DNA of 64,000 nucleotides from Chitinophaga pinensis (GTDB lineage Bacteria; Pseudomonadota; Gammaproteobacteria; Burkholderiales; Burkholderiaceae_C), in the NCBI GenBank assembly GCA_943326015.2, contig CALPRQ020000009.1, positions 28,653 through 92,652 of the forward strand. The letters are read 5' to 3'. Below, one piece after another: positions 49,033 through 60,247 of this stretch; within the stretch, counting starts at the first letter, position 1; each line of letters opens with the position of its first letter. The notes below the pieces were generated by a model that was given only the letters and a program-made list of their open reading frames with translations, was not told where the DNA came from and ran no database searches. The position numbers and the translations under genes are program-made.

Positions 49033-49822
49033 AGGCCGCGGCCTCCTTGGATTCGGGATAGCGACGGCGCAGCTGCTCGCCGAGCTGGCGCGCCGCCTCG
49101 CGGCTGTTGAGTCGGTGTTCGATCCGCGCCCCCAGCCAGAGCGATTCGGCGTTGGCGAGCTCGGAATTGTTCAGGCGCCGAATATAGAACTGGGCCCGTG
49201 CGTAATCCTTGCGCTGCATCAGCAGGGAAGTCAGCGTGTAGATCGTGACCGGATTGCCGGCATCGAGCTCGAAGGCACGCATCAGGCTGCGCTCGGCATC
49301 GAGCGCCTGGCCAGCACGCGCCTGACAGATGCCCTGGCTCATCCAGGTCTTGGCCATGGCCGCGTACTGGGGCTGCTGCAGGGCCTTGCCAAAGGCATCG
49401 ACCGCTTCGCCGTAACGTCCGGCCTCGCAGTGCATCCAGCCCAGGTTGTGCCAGCTGTCGCCGTCGCGCGGAGCCAGCCTGATCGCCTGCTGGAAGCTGG
49501 CCTCGGCCAGCCCGGGCTCCTGCAACCGCAGGTAGATCAGGCCGCGCAGGTTGTAGGCCGGCGCATAGGACGGGTCGGCGGCCAGCGCCTGCTTGACCTC
49601 GTCGAGCGCGACCTTGTTCTTGCCCTGCTCGAAGTAGCCCGAGGCCAGCTCGACGCGCAGGCGGGCACGCCGGCGCACTTCGGGCTCGTCAGAATCGGTG
49701 ACCCATTCCTGGCCGCTACCGGCATCGGCTCCGGGGCCGGACGACGGCGCATTGCCAGCGGCACAGCCGTAGAGGGCAGCGGCCGATCCCGCCAGCAGCC
49801 AGCAGAGCAGGCGCAGCTTCAT
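49007..49822 (-). CDS. pilF: type IV pilus biogenesis lipoprotein PilF/PilW
   Basis: This 271-residue outer-membrane lipoprotein has a lipobox ALYGC (Cys near residue 20) and several TPRs (for example NLRGLIYLRLQEPGLAEASFQQAIRLAP and YGEAVDAFGKALQQP). PilF acts as a pilotin for the secretin PilQ. It overlaps rodZ, and its ATG shares one base with the rlmN stop, as in the rlmN-pilF-rodZ-ispG-hisS cluster of Proteobacteria. Confidence 0.92.
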   Translation of the reverse strand: MKLRLLCWLLAGSAAALYGCAAGNAPSSGPGADAGSGQEWVTDSDEPEVRRRARLRVELASGYFEQGKNKVALDEVKQALAADPSYAPAYNLRGLIYLRLQEPGLAEASFQQAIRLAPRDGDSWHNLGWMHCEAGRYGEAVDAFGKALQQPQYAAMAKTWMSQGICQARAGQALDAERSLMRAFELDAGNPVTIYTLTSLLMQRKDYARAQFYIRRLNNSELANAESLWLGARIEHRLNSREAARQLGEQLRRRYPESKEAAAYERGAFDD

Positions 49823-50955
49823 CAGGACGGCTCCCTGGGTTGCCAGACCACGACCTGCTCGACCTGACCCCGGCGCTGCGCCATGCGCTCGGCCGCGTTG
49901 GTGCGGTCGAGCACGTCGCCCGCGAGCTGGCCGCAGGCCGCGTCGATGTCATCACCACGCGTCTTGCGCACCGTGGTCACGATGCCGGCCGCGTTGAGCT
50001 GCTCGGCGAAGGCCTTCACCACCGCGCGCCCCGAGCACTTGAGGCCCGAGTCCGGGAAGGGGTTGAACGGGATCAGGTTGAACTTGCAGGGCACGCCATG
50101 CCCGCGCACCAGCGCGATCAGTTGCTGCGCGTGCTCGGGCTGGTCGTTGACGCCGTCGAGCATGCAGTACTCGAAAGTGATGAAGTCGCGCGGCGCCGCC
50201 GGCAGGTAGCGCTTGCAGGCCGCCATCAGTTCGGCCAGCGGGTACTTGCGGTTGAGCGGCACCAGATGGTCGCGCAGCTCGTCATTGGGCGCGTGCAGCG
50301 ATACCGCCAGCGCGACCGGACAATCCTGGCTCAAGCGGTCCATCATCGGCACCACGCCCGAGGTCGAGACCGTCAGGCGGCGGCGCGACAGGCCGTAGCC
50401 ATGGTCGTCGAGCATGGTGCGCAGCGCCGGCACCAGCGCCGCATAGTTCTGCAGCGGCTCGCCCATGCCCATCATCACCACGTTGGAGATGACACGCTCG
50501 CTGGTGTTGAAGCGCTGACGCAGGAAATGCTCGGCATACCAGAGCTGAGCGATGATCTCGCCCGTTCCCAGATTGCGGGAAAAACCCTGGTGGCCGGTGG
50601 AACAGAAGCGACAGCCGACCGCGCAGCCAGCTTGCGAGGACACGCACAGCGTACCCCGGTCATCTTCCGGAATGAATACGGTTTCGACGGCATTGCCGCC
50701 ACCGACATCGAACAGCCACTTGATGGTGCCGTCGGTCGAGATTTGTTGCGTCAGAACTGGCAGGCCGCGCACTTCGCACAAGCCGGGGAGCTTCTCCCGC
50801 AGGCTGCGCGCCAGGTCGGTCATGTCCTCGAAGCGGGCCACGCCTTTCTGGTGGATCCAGCGGTAAAGCTGGACGGCTCGGAAACGTTTCTCTCCGAGCC
50901 GTTCACAGAAGGCGGCCAAGCCCTCGAGGTCGTAGTCGAGCAGATTGGCCGTCAT
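49822..50955 (-). CDS. rlmN: 23S rRNA/tRNA (adenine2503-C2)-methyltransferase
   Basis: This 377-residue radical SAM enzyme methylates A2503 of 23S rRNA and A37 of some tRNAs. The [4Fe-4S] cysteines are in [12 protein letters not shown]; the GEPLQN motif follows, and a Cys in [11 protein letters not shown] near the C-terminus is the methyl-carrying residue. Length is normal. It precedes pilF, with one shared base. Confidence 0.96.
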   Translation of the reverse strand: MTANLLDYDLEGLAAFCERLGEKRFRAVQLYRWIHQKGVARFEDMTDLARSLREKLPGLCEVRGLPVLTQQISTDGTIKWLFDVGGGNAVETVFIPEDDRGTLCVSSQAGCAVGCRFCSTGHQGFSRNLGTGEIIAQLWYAEHFLRQRFNTSERVISNVVMMGMGEPLQNYAALVPALRTMLDDHGYGLSRRRLTVSTSGVVPMMDRLSQDCPVALAVSLHAPNDELRDHLVPLNRKYPLAELMAACKRYLPAAPRDFITFEYCMLDGVNDQPEHAQQLIALVRGHGVPCKFNLIPFNPFPDSGLKCSGRAVVKAFAEQLNAAGIVTTVRKTRGDDIDAACGQLAGDVLDRTNAAERMAQRRGQVEQVVVWQPREPS

Positions 50956-50962
50956 GTGCCAA

Positions 50963-51388
50963 TCAACGTGCGTAGACGTTCAGGGCCGGGAAGAAGTAGG
51001 CGATCTCGACGGCTGCGGTTTCCGGAGCGTCGGAGCCGTGCACGGCGTTGGCGTCGATCGACTCGGCGAAGTCGGCGCGGATGGTGCCGGCTTCAGCCTT
51101 CTTCGGGTCGGTGGCGCCCATCAGTTCGCGGTTCTTCAGGATCGCGCCTTCGCCTTCGAGCACTTGCACGAAGACCGGACCCGAGATCATGAAGTTGACC
51201 AGGTCGTTGAAGAAGGGACGTGCGCTGTGGACAGCGTAGAAGCCTTCGGCTTCGGCGCGCGACAGCTGCACCAGCTTGGCAGCGGCGACCTTCAGGCCAG
51301 CGCCTTCGAAGCGGCTGACGATTTGGCCGATCACGTTCTTGGCGACGGCGTCGGGCTTGATGATGGACAGGGTGCGTTCGATTGCCAT
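50963..51388 (-). CDS. ndk: nucleoside diphosphate kinase
   Basis: This 141-residue enzyme balances NTP and dNTP pools. Conserved segments are [46 protein letters not shown] and [20 protein letters not shown], the last including the catalytic His. AAGG precedes the ATG. It lies 7 bases upstream of rlmN. Confidence 0.97.
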   Translation of the reverse strand: MAIERTLSIIKPDAVAKNVIGQIVSRFEGAGLKVAAAKLVQLSRAEAEGFYAVHSARPFFNDLVNFMISGPVFVQVLEGEGAILKNRELMGATDPKKAEAGTIRADFAESIDANAVHGSDAPETAAVEIAYFFPALNVYAR

Positions 51389-51486
51389 TTTTTTACCTTG
51401 TGGGTTGGGTTTGGAAAGTCGCTGATTCTAACTGTTCGCCGTGACGGTGCCGGGCCGCAAAAAGCCTGGCCGATACCGTCGCCCGC

Positions 51487-52803
51487 TCAGCGGCGCGGAC
51501 CCTTGCGGGGACCGCCCTGCCCGCCCGGCGAACCCGGTCGGCCGCTCTTGCCGCCAGCATAGAGGCCGGGGCCCTTGCGCTTCTGGCCGGCCTCGGCGCC
51601 GATGTAGCCGTAGGCATTCTGCGTCGGATCGGGCTGGCCGGCAGCGCGGCCGCGCATGTCACGTGGGTCAGCCTGCCGGCCGAACGGTGCCTGCTGCTCG
51701 CCGTAGCCCTGCTCCTCGTGGCCGTAGCGCGGCTCGCGGATGGCGCGACCGCTGCTGCGCGAGATCGCCGGTCCCTCGACCAGCTTGGGCGCGCTCGGAC
51801 GCGGGCCAGTGCCCTTGTTGCGGCGCGGCGTCGGGTTGCGGCTGGCGGCCTTGCGCGCCGAGTCCTGCGCCTGCTCGTCGGTGCGGCGCATGCCGGCGGC
51901 CAGGGTCAGGCGCTCGATGTCACGGTAGTCGAGCTCGGTCCAGACGCCACGGCGCAGGCCGCGCGGCAGCACGACGGCACCATAGCGGATGCGGATCAGG
52001 CGGCTGACCGCGTGGCCAACCGCCTCGAACATGCGGCGCACCTCGCGGTTGCGGCCTTCGGCGATCGTGACGCGGTACCAGCAGTTGGCACCGTCGCCGC
52101 CGCCGTCCTCGATGCTCTGGAACTGCGCCATGCCGTCATCGAGGCGCACGCCGGCGAGCAGGCGGTCCTTCTCGTCGTTGCTCAAGGCGCCGAGCACGCG
52201 CACCGCGTATTCGCGCTGCAGGCCGAAACGCGGGTGCATCAGCTTGTTGGCCAGTTCGCCCGAATCGGTGAACAGCAGCAGGCCCTCGGTATTGAGGTCG
52301 AGCCGGCCGACCGACTGCCACTTGCCGTTGTACAGGCGCGGCAGACGACGGAACACGGTCGGACGGTTCTGCGGATCGTCGTGCGTGACGACCTCGCCAG
52401 CGGGCTTGTGGTAGGCCAGCACGCGCGGTGGCGGCGGCGCGATGCGCACCCGCACCGGCTTGCCGTTGATCCTGATCTGGTCGCCATGCTGGATGCGCTG
52501 GCCGACATGGGCCGGCTCGTTGTTGACCGAGACCCGGCCGTCCTGGATCAGGCGCTCCATCTCCAGGCGCGAACCGAGGCCGGCCTGGGCCAGCACCTTG
52601 TGCAGCTTGGGCGCATCGGGCTGCGGCAACAGCACGCGCTTGCCATCATCGGGCAACTCGGCTTCCTGCTCGGCATCGAATTCGCCCGAGACGAGGTCGG
52701 CAAACAGCTGCTGCTCTTGCGCCGGATCGGCTTGATCCAGGGGCGCGGCATGGCCGGCGGCATGGCGCTCGGCATCGGGGGAAACTGGGGACTGGTGCTT
52801 CAT
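51487..52803 (-). CDS. rluB: 23S rRNA pseudouridine synthase (RluB type) with long tails
   Basis: This 438-residue protein has an N-terminal S4 domain (about 70-110, [28 protein letters not shown]) and the catalytic [14 protein letters not shown] with Asp. It modifies U2605. An unusually long acidic N-terminal region (about 65 residues) and a basic Gly/Arg/Lys-rich C-terminal tail of about 110 residues after the catalytic domain are typical of betaproteobacterial RluB homologues. It overlaps scpB by 4 bases. Confidence 0.92.
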   Translation of the reverse strand: MKHQSPVSPDAERHAAGHAAPLDQADPAQEQQLFADLVSGEFDAEQEAELPDDGKRVLLPQPDAPKLHKVLAQAGLGSRLEMERLIQDGRVSVNNEPAHVGQRIQHGDQIRINGKPVRVRIAPPPPRVLAYHKPAGEVVTHDDPQNRPTVFRRLPRLYNGKWQSVGRLDLNTEGLLLFTDSGELANKLMHPRFGLQREYAVRVLGALSNDEKDRLLAGVRLDDGMAQFQSIEDGGGDGANCWYRVTIAEGRNREVRRMFEAVGHAVSRLIRIRYGAVVLPRGLRRGVWTELDYRDIERLTLAAGMRRTDEQAQDSARKAASRNPTPRRNKGTGPRPSAPKLVEGPAISRSSGRAIREPRYGHEEQGYGEQQAPFGRQADPRDMRGRAAGQPDPTQNAYGYIGAEAGQKRKGPGLYAGGKSGRPGSPGGQGGPRKGPRR

Positions 52804-53459
52804 GATTCTGATTCTGCAAGCCTTTGCAGGCTGGCGTTTGGCGTATTGGGGGAGACCGGCGCAGCGCCTTCATCGGCAGGCTGCAGTTCGGTGGCGCTCG
52901 GGGTCGGCTCGTTGCACGCCAGCGCCGCCATGGCGTCGGCGGGCGCCTGCGCTGCTTCCAGCGGCGGCAGGGCGTCGAGCGAGGCCAGTCCCAGGTCATC
53001 CAGGAAGGCCCGCGTGGTCGCGAACAGGGCCGGCCGGCCCACCGTTTCACGGTAACCGATGACCTCGATCCAGCCGCGATCCTCCAGCTGCTTGATGATG
53101 GCCGAGTTGATCGTCACGCCACGGATCTCCTCCATGTCGCCCCGAGTGACCGGCTGGCGGTAGGCGACGATCGCCAAGGTCTCAAGGACTGCCCGGCTGT
53201 ACTTGGGCGGCTTCTCGGGACGCAAGCGATCCAGGAAGGGCCGCAGCTCGGGCCGGCTCTGGAAGCGCCAGCCGCTGGCCACGCAGACCAGCTCGACGCC
53301 ACGGTTGTCCCAGGCACGCTGCAGCTCGGCGAGGAGCCGGCGCAGGGTATCTGGTGACAAGGCGCCCTCGAACAGCACGGACAGCTCGCGCAAGCTCAAG
53401 GGCTCCTGCGCGCAGATCAATGCGGTTTCGAGGATGCGGCGCGCATCCGCGGTGTTCAT
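52800..53459 (-). CDS. scpB: segregation and condensation protein B
   Basis: This 219-residue winged-helix protein is part of the SMC-ScpAB condensin. Motifs: N-terminal [45 protein letters not shown], and [21 protein letters not shown] in the second winged helix. It overlaps rluB by 4 bases (ATGA). rluD lies 96 bases upstream. Confidence 0.95.
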   Translation of the reverse strand: MNTADARRILETALICAQEPLSLRELSVLFEGALSPDTLRRLLAELQRAWDNRGVELVCVASGWRFQSRPELRPFLDRLRPEKPPKYSRAVLETLAIVAYRQPVTRGDMEEIRGVTINSAIIKQLEDRGWIEVIGYRETVGRPALFATTRAFLDDLGLASLDALPPLEAAQAPADAMAALACNEPTPSATELQPADEGAAPVSPNTPNASLQRLAESES

Positions 53460-53555
53460 GGTGCTGGGTCCGAAGGTCCGGAACGAATAATGGATTCGAT
53501 CCGGAGCGTTCCGGGATCGCAGGCCGGTGGCGCGGCTATGGGTGTAGTCAAGCGG

Positions 53556-54602
53556 TCAGGTGGCGCGCACCTGCCATAAGTGGTCCAGATTGTAATGCAG
53601 TCCGGCATTTTGCACAGCCTGTGCGAGATCGGTCGGCAGCGCGCTCTCGAACTGCAGCGCCTGACCGGTGACCGGATGCAGCAGCGCGAGCCGGTGCGCA
53701 TGCAGTCCCTGGCGCTGCAGGCCTTGCACCAGCTTGCCGCCGTAGCTCACGTCACCGACCAGGGCATGGCCCAGGCTGGCCAGGTGGACCCGGATCTGGT
53801 GGGTGCGGCCGGTATGCAGCTTGCAGCCGACCCAGCAGTAGTCGTCACCGCTATCGAGCCGCCTGATCGTGGTGCGGGCTTCCTTGGCGCCACCGCTGTT
53901 GGGCGTCAGCACCGCCATGCGCAGGCGGTTGCGCGGATCGCGCCCGATCCAGCGTTCCACCTCGATCTCGTCTTCGCCACGCCAGCCGCCGTGCGCCAGC
54001 GCGACATAGATCCGATGCACGCGCCGCTGCGCGATCATCTCCACCAGCGCGGCACAGGCCTGGGGCGTCTTGCCGACCAGCATCAGCCCGCTGGTGTCCT
54101 TGTCGAGCCGGTGCACGATGCCCGCGCGCGGCAGCCTGGCGGCGGCGGCGTGGTAGGCCAGCAGGCCGTTGAGCAGGGTACCGCTCCAGTTGCCGGCCGC
54201 CGGATGCACGACCAGGCCGGCCGGCTTGTCGATCACCAGCAGATGCTCGTCCTCGTGGACCACCTGCAAGGCCATCGCCTCGGGCTGGAAAGCCATGGCC
54301 TGGGCCGTCGGCCTGAGCTCGACCTCGATCGGCTCGCCGACCCTGACCTTGGCCGAAGCCTTGCTCAGCACGCGGCCGGCCAGCCGCACCGCGCCATCCT
54401 GCAGCAAATGCTGGAAATGGCCACGCGAAAACTCGGGACAGCGCTGCGCCAGCAGCTTGTCTATCCTGAGGCCATGCTCCTCGGGGTCGACGACGAAGCA
54501 GCGCCGCTCGGGCACCAGTTCGAGTTCGTCACCCTCTTCGGACGGGCTCCAGACCGGCAAGCCGGTCTCCTGTGGGGGGGTCGATATAATTTCTTCAGAC
54601 AA
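53556..54602 (-). CDS. rluD: 23S rRNA pseudouridine synthase RluD, TTG start
   Basis: This 348-residue enzyme makes pseudouridines 1911, 1915 and 1917. It has an N-terminal S4 domain (about 45-95), the catalytic HRLDKDTSGLML with Asp, and KLHTGRTHQIRVHLASLGH. No ATG is available before the S4 domain; the proposed start is TTG at 54602, with a weak GGGAAA upstream. An internal GTG is possible. The gene is divergent from bamD, whose -10 lies inside its 5' end. Confidence 0.9.
   Translation of the reverse strand: MSEEIISTPPQETGLPVWSPSEEGDELELVPERRCFVVDPEEHGLRIDKLLAQRCPEFSRGHFQHLLQDGAVRLAGRVLSKASAKVRVGEPIEVELRPTAQAMAFQPEAMALQVVHEDEHLLVIDKPAGLVVHPAAGNWSGTLLNGLLAYHAAAARLPRAGIVHRLDKDTSGLMLVGKTPQACAALVEMIAQRRVHRIYVALAHGGWRGEDEIEVERWIGRDPRNRLRMAVLTPNSGGAKEARTTIRRLDSGDDYCWVGCKLHTGRTHQIRVHLASLGHALVGDVSYGGKLVQGLQRQGLHAHRLALLHPVTGQALQFESALPTDLAQAVQNAGLHYNLDHLWQVRAT
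54585..54590 (+). promoter_or_regulatory. bamD -10 element inside the rluD 5' coding end
   Basis: TATAAT at 54585-54590 is a perfect -10 hexamer, about 48 bases before the bamD ATG. No matching -35 was found at 16-18 bp, so its strength is uncertain. It lies within codons 5-6 of rluD if the TTG at 54602 is the real start. Confidence 0.6.
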
Positions 54603-54637
54603 TCCGATTTTCCCGCTGCTGCAAAGGTGTACGCACG

Positions 54638-55459
54638 ATGTTCCTGTCCCGATTATCCGCTGTGTCCCGTTTGCGTCCGGGCCTGACGGTCATATTGTCA
54701 GCCGCCCTGCTGGCCGCCTGTGCAGCGCCCAAGCCCATCGACGAGACGGCGGGCTGGAGCCCGGACAAGATCTACGCCGAGGCGATGGACAATCGCGCCA
54801 ACGGCATGTATGAAAAGGCCATCCAGCTGTTCGAGAAGCTCGAAGGTCGCGCGGCCGGCACCCCGCTGGCCCAGCAGGCCCAGCTCGAAAAAGCCTACTC
54901 TCACTACAAGGCGGGCGAACAGGCGCAGGCCGTGGTGACGCTGGACCGTTTCATCAAGCTGCACCCGGTCAGCCCGGCGCTGGATTACGCGCTCTACCTC
55001 AAGGGCATCGTCAACTTCAACGACAACCTGGGACTGTTCGGCAGCCTGTCGCAGCAGAACCTGTCCGAGCGCGACCAGAAGGCGGCCAAGGTCTCGTTCG
55101 AGGCTTTCCGCGAACTGGTGCAGCGCTTCCCCGACTCCAAGTACGCGCCCGACGCCCGCCTGCGCATGACCTATGTCATCAACTCGCTGGCTGAGTCTGA
55201 GGTCAACGTGGCGCGCTACTACTTCAAGCGCGGCGCCCATGTGGCGGCTCTCAACCGCGCCCAGCTCGCCCTGACCGAATACCAGGGCGTCCCCTCCGCC
55301 GAGGAGGCACTGTCCATCATGGTGCAGTCCTACGAGGCGCTCGGCATGACAGACCTGGCGCAAGACACCCGCCGCGTGCTCGAAAAGAACTTCCCCCCCA
55401 ACGCACCGAAAGCACAGTCGGCCAGTCCGAAGGACGGCGCTTGGTGGAAGCTGTTCTGA
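54638..55459 (+). CDS. bamD: outer-membrane assembly lipoprotein BamD (ComL)
   Basis: This 273-residue essential lipoprotein has a lipobox LLAAC (Cys near residue 28) and five TPR-like repeats (for example DKIYAEAMDNRANGMYEKAI, VQRFPDSKYAPDARLRM, YQGVPSAEEALSIM). BamD binds BamA in the outer-membrane assembly complex. AAAGG lies about 10 bases before the ATG. Divergent from rluD, as usual in betaproteobacteria. Confidence 0.96.
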   Translation: MFLSRLSAVSRLRPGLTVILSAALLAACAAPKPIDETAGWSPDKIYAEAMDNRANGMYEKAIQLFEKLEGRAAGTPLAQQAQLEKAYSHYKAGEQAQAVVTLDRFIKLHPVSPALDYALYLKGIVNFNDNLGLFGSLSQQNLSERDQKAAKVSFEAFRELVQRFPDSKYAPDARLRMTYVINSLAESEVNVARYYFKRGAHVAALNRAQLALTEYQGVPSAEEALSIMVQSYEALGMTDLAQDTRRVLEKNFPPNAPKAQSASPKDGAWWKLF

Positions 55460-55476
55460 GCCGCTGAGTCCTCCTG

Positions 55477-56241
55477 ATGGGCTCCGGCTACCGGATTGAA
55501 GCCTGCACCGGCACGGACCGGGGCGACCGCGACTACCAGCAGGACCAGCTGGCCTTGCTGGCGCATCCGCGTGTCTCGGGCTGCTTGCTGGGCGTGGTGG
55601 CGGACGGCATGGGCGGGCGCAGCGGCGGGCGCAAGGCGGCGGACCAGGTCATGCTGACCGCGCGCCAGCTGTTCGAGCGCTACCACCCCGGCGATGACCG
55701 GCCCGGCGAATTCCTGCTCAGGCTGGCACGCGAGGCGCACATGGTGATCCGCTTGACGGCGGTCGCGGCCGAACAGGAACCGCACAGCACCCTCGCTGCC
55801 TTCCTGCTCGAAGCTGACGGTGCCTGCCACTGGGCCCACTCGGGCGACTCCAGGCTCTACCATTTCCGCGCCGGCCGCCTGCTCACGCACTCGCGCGACC
55901 ATTCGCTGGTCCAGGCCCTGGTCGAACGCGGCGAGCTCACGCCGCGGCAGGCGCGTGACGACCCGCGCTCCAACATGCTGCTGCACTGCCTGGGCAACGA
56001 GAACGAGCCCGAAATCGGCCGCCACGACATCGCGGCAATGCAGGCGGGCGACTGCCTGCTGGTCTGCAGCGACGGCATCTGGCACTACTTCAGCGATGAG
56101 GAACTGGCTCAGGTCACCGAGCAACTGCCGCCGCGTGGTGCCTGCGAACTGCTGGTGCGCCAGGCGCGCGAGCGCGCCTGCGGCAGCGGCGACAACCTGT
56201 CGCTGATCGTGCTGAAGTTCCTGCCGCTGGCGGCAAGCTGA
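55477..56241 (+). CDS. PP2C-type serine/threonine phosphatase
   Basis: This 254-residue phosphatase has the metal-binding Asp motif VVADGMGGR near residue 48, WAHSGDSRLYHFRAG near 120 and CGSGDNLSLIVL near the C-terminus, the classic PPM signatures. No kinase gene is adjacent. A ribosome site is not clear, and it lies 17 bases after bamD, so they may be co-transcribed. Confidence 0.92.
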   Translation: MGSGYRIEACTGTDRGDRDYQQDQLALLAHPRVSGCLLGVVADGMGGRSGGRKAADQVMLTARQLFERYHPGDDRPGEFLLRLAREAHMVIRLTAVAAEQEPHSTLAAFLLEADGACHWAHSGDSRLYHFRAGRLLTHSRDHSLVQALVERGELTPRQARDDPRSNMLLHCLGNENEPEIGRHDIAAMQAGDCLLVCSDGIWHYFSDEELAQVTEQLPPRGACELLVRQARERACGSGDNLSLIVLKFLPLAAS

Positions 56242-57372
56242 TCAGCTCAGCGAGGTATCGACCTCGCGGTATTCCATGTCCAGGTATTCCTTGGACTGCA
56301 TCTCGTTGAGGCGCGAGACCGTGCGCGGGAACTCGTGCGACAGCGGGCCTTCGGTGTAGAGCGCCTCCGCCGGCACCGCCGCCGACAGGATGAACTTGAC
56401 GCGACGGTCGTACAGCACGTCGACCAGCCAGGTGAAACGACGCGCCTGCGAGGCCAGGCTGACCGGCATGTAGGGCACGTTGCTCAGCAGCACGGTGTGG
56501 AACTGGCTCGCGATCTCAAGGTAGTCGCTCTGCGAGCGCGGCCCGCCACACAGGTCCTTGAAGTCGAACCAGACCACGCCACCGGCACGGCGCTGGGAAC
56601 GGATCTCGCGCGCCTCGATGTGCAGCACCGGGTCCTCGTCATGCGCCTCGGCCAGTTCGTCGAAGGCCTGCTTCATCTGGGCGTCGGCCTCGGCCCCGAG
56701 CGGGCAGTGATAGAGCTTGACATGCTCCAGCGTGCGGCGCCGGTAGTCGGTGCCGTTGTCGACGTTGATGACCTCGTGGTCAGCTTTCAGCAATTCGATC
56801 GCGGGCAGGATGCGGTCGCGGTGCAGCCCGTTCGGGTACAGCCCGTCGGGGTGGAAGTTGCTGGTCGTGACCATGCCGACGCCGTACTTGCGCATCGCTT
56901 CGAGCAGTCGGTACAGGATCATCGCGTCGGTCACATCGGCGACGTGGAACTCGTCGAAGCAGATCAGCCGGTAGCGCTTGGACATGCGCAGTCCCAGCGC
57001 ATCGAGCGGATTGACCGTGCCCTGCAGGTCGGCCAGTTCGCGGTGCACCTCGCGCATGAACTCGTGGAAATGCAGCCGCGTCTTGCGCCTGAGCGGGACG
57101 GCGTTGTAGAAGCAGTCCATCAGGAAACTCTTGCCCCGTCCCACCCCGCCGAACATGTAGACGCCCTTCGGGATGGACAGGCGGTTGATGAACTTCTTGA
57201 GCGCATTCGAGCGGCGCTGCTTGAAATGCGACCACTCGGCCGCGCAGCGCTCGAGCGCCGCCACGGCGCGCAATTGCGCCGGGTCGCTCTGGTAGCCGCG
57301 CGCCACCAGCTCGGCCTCGTAGGCCAGGCGCACCGGGCCGAAGCCCGAACCGTTTGCGTTCTTGTCGTTCAT
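56242..57372 (-). CDS. zapE: cell division ATPase ZapE (AFG1-like)
   Basis: This 376-residue AAA-like ATPase has Walker A GGVGRGKSFLMDCF, Walker B LICFDEFHVAD, and TTSNFHPDGLYPNGLHRDRILP. It promotes division-site function under oxygen limitation. TTG at 57375 immediately before the ATG at 57372 is an alternative start. The stop is only one base after the PP2C stop on the other strand. It follows lpd by 16 bases in the odh operon order. Confidence 0.93.
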   Translation of the reverse strand: MNDKNANGSGFGPVRLAYEAELVARGYQSDPAQLRAVAALERCAAEWSHFKQRRSNALKKFINRLSIPKGVYMFGGVGRGKSFLMDCFYNAVPLRRKTRLHFHEFMREVHRELADLQGTVNPLDALGLRMSKRYRLICFDEFHVADVTDAMILYRLLEAMRKYGVGMVTTSNFHPDGLYPNGLHRDRILPAIELLKADHEVINVDNGTDYRRRTLEHVKLYHCPLGAEADAQMKQAFDELAEAHDEDPVLHIEAREIRSQRRAGGVVWFDFKDLCGGPRSQSDYLEIASQFHTVLLSNVPYMPVSLASQARRFTWLVDVLYDRRVKFILSAAVPAEALYTEGPLSHEFPRTVSRLNEMQSKEYLDMEYREVDTSLS

Positions 57373-57388
57373 CAACCCGCTACCCCGA

Positions 57389-58816
<1,428 letters not shown>

Positions 58817-58844
58817 GGTGTTCTCTTGCTATGCGGGTTGGCAA

Positions 58845-58893
58845 AAAGCCCACCGAGGAACAGACCGGAGGTCGGACCTGATGGGTGGGCTTT
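58845..58893 (-). terminator. intercistronic hairpin between sucB and lpd
   Basis: AAAGCCCACC (58845-58854) pairs with GGTGGGCTTT (58884-58893) around a 29-base loop. On the minus strand a short T-run follows the stem. Because it sits inside the sucB-lpd operon, it could partly terminate or stabilise the mRNA. Confidence 0.5.
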
Positions 58894-58955
58894 TGATTAT
58901 TCAGCGGGGAAAGACGCCACGCCAGGCGCGGCATCCTCCCTTGGACTCAGCTGGA

Positions 58956-60188
58956 TCAGATGTTGAACAGCAGGCGGGCCGGATCTTCCAGCGCGTCCTT
59001 CATCGCGACCAGGCCCAGCACGGCTTCGCGGCCGTCGATGATGCGGTGGTCATAGGACATCGCCAGGTAGTTCATCGGGCGAACCACGACCTGGCCGTTC
59101 TCGACCACGGCGCGGTCCTTGGTGGCGTGCACGCCCAGGATGGCCGACTGCGGCGGGTTGATGATCGGGGTCGACATCATCGAGCCGAAAGTGCCGCCGT
59201 TGGAGATCGAGAAGGTGCCGCCGGTCATCTCCTCGATGCCCAGCTTGCCTTCAGCGGCCTTCTTGCCGAACTCGGCGATCTTCTTCTCGATGTCGGCAAA
59301 GCTCATCTGGTCGGCGTTGCGCAGGATCGGCACCACCAGGCCGCGCGGCGAACCGACGGCGATACCGATGTCGAAGTAGCCGTGGTAGACGATGTCGTTG
59401 CCGTCGACCGAGGCGTTCAGCACCGGGTACTTCTTCAGCGCATGCACGGCCGCCTTGACGAAGAAGCTCATGAAGCCCAGCTTGCAGCCATGCTCCTTGG
59501 TGAACTGGTCCTGGAACTTGGAACGCATCGCCATGACCGGGGCCATGTTGACTTCGTTGAAGGTGGTCAGGATCGCGTTGGTCGACTGCGACTGCAGCAG
59601 GCGCTCGGCGACGCGGGCACGCAGGCGGCTCATCGGCACGCGCTGCTCGGGACGATCGCCCAGCGCGATGGCCGGAGCAGCGACCGGAGCCAGCGCCGCC
59701 TTGGGCGCAGCCGGAGCCGCCTTGGGAGCGGCAGCAGCGGCCAGCACGTCACCCTTGGTGACACGGCCGTCCTTGCCGGTGCCGGCGACCGAGCCGGCAG
59801 CCATGCCGGCGTCAGCCATCAGCTTGGCGGCAGCCGGCATCGCGACGCCAGCCATCGAGGCGGAAGCCGGGGCGGCGGCAGCGGCCACCGGGGCGGGCGC
59901 AGCAGCCGGAGCGACAGCGGCGGCCGGGGCAGCAGCAGCGGCCTTGCCGTCGGTGTCGATGCGGGCGATGACCTGGTCGGAGACCACGGTGCCGCCGTCG
60001 CCGACGACCAGCTCGGCCAGCACGCCGGCGGACGGCGCCGGCACTTCCAGCACGACCTTGTCGGTCTCGATCTCGATCAGGATCTCGTCAATCGCGACGG
60101 CGTCGCCCGGCTTCTTCTTCCATTGCAGCATGGTGGCTTCGGCCACGGATTCGGACAGCTGCGGGACTTTGACTTCTACGATAGCCAT
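58956..60188 (-). CDS. sucB: 2-oxoglutarate dehydrogenase E2, dihydrolipoyl succinyltransferase
   Basis: This 410-residue E2 has an N-terminal lipoyl domain (lysine in [12 protein letters not shown] near residue 43), an Ala/Pro-rich linker with an E3/E1-binding domain ([24 protein letters not shown]), and the catalytic core with [16 protein letters not shown]. The linker is rich in Ala, as usual. sucA lies upstream (59 bases) and lpd downstream. Confidence 0.95.
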   Translation of the reverse strand: MAIVEVKVPQLSESVAEATMLQWKKKPGDAVAIDEILIEIETDKVVLEVPAPSAGVLAELVVGDGGTVVSDQVIARIDTDGKAAAAAPAAAVAPAAAPAPVAAAAAPASASMAGVAMPAAAKLMADAGMAAGSVAGTGKDGRVTKGDVLAAAAAPKAAPAAPKAALAPVAAPAIALGDRPEQRVPMSRLRARVAERLLQSQSTNAILTTFNEVNMAPVMAMRSKFQDQFTKEHGCKLGFMSFFVKAAVHALKKYPVLNASVDGNDIVYHGYFDIGIAVGSPRGLVVPILRNADQMSFADIEKKIAEFGKKAAEGKLGIEEMTGGTFSISNGGTFGSMMSTPIINPPQSAILGVHATKDRAVVENGQVVVRPMNYLAMSYDHRIIDGREAVLGLVAMKDALEDPARLLFNI

Positions 60189-60247
60189 TTTGTATTCTTC
60201 CTCTTGTCAGGTATGGGTTGGGGCGCCCGCCAGGGGCGCCCACTGGA

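Noticed and set aside
53478..53514. Inverted repeat CCGGAACG...CGTTCCGG between rluD and scpB
   Set aside because: The arms are eight bases with a 21-base loop and no T-run; it could be chance in GC-rich DNA.
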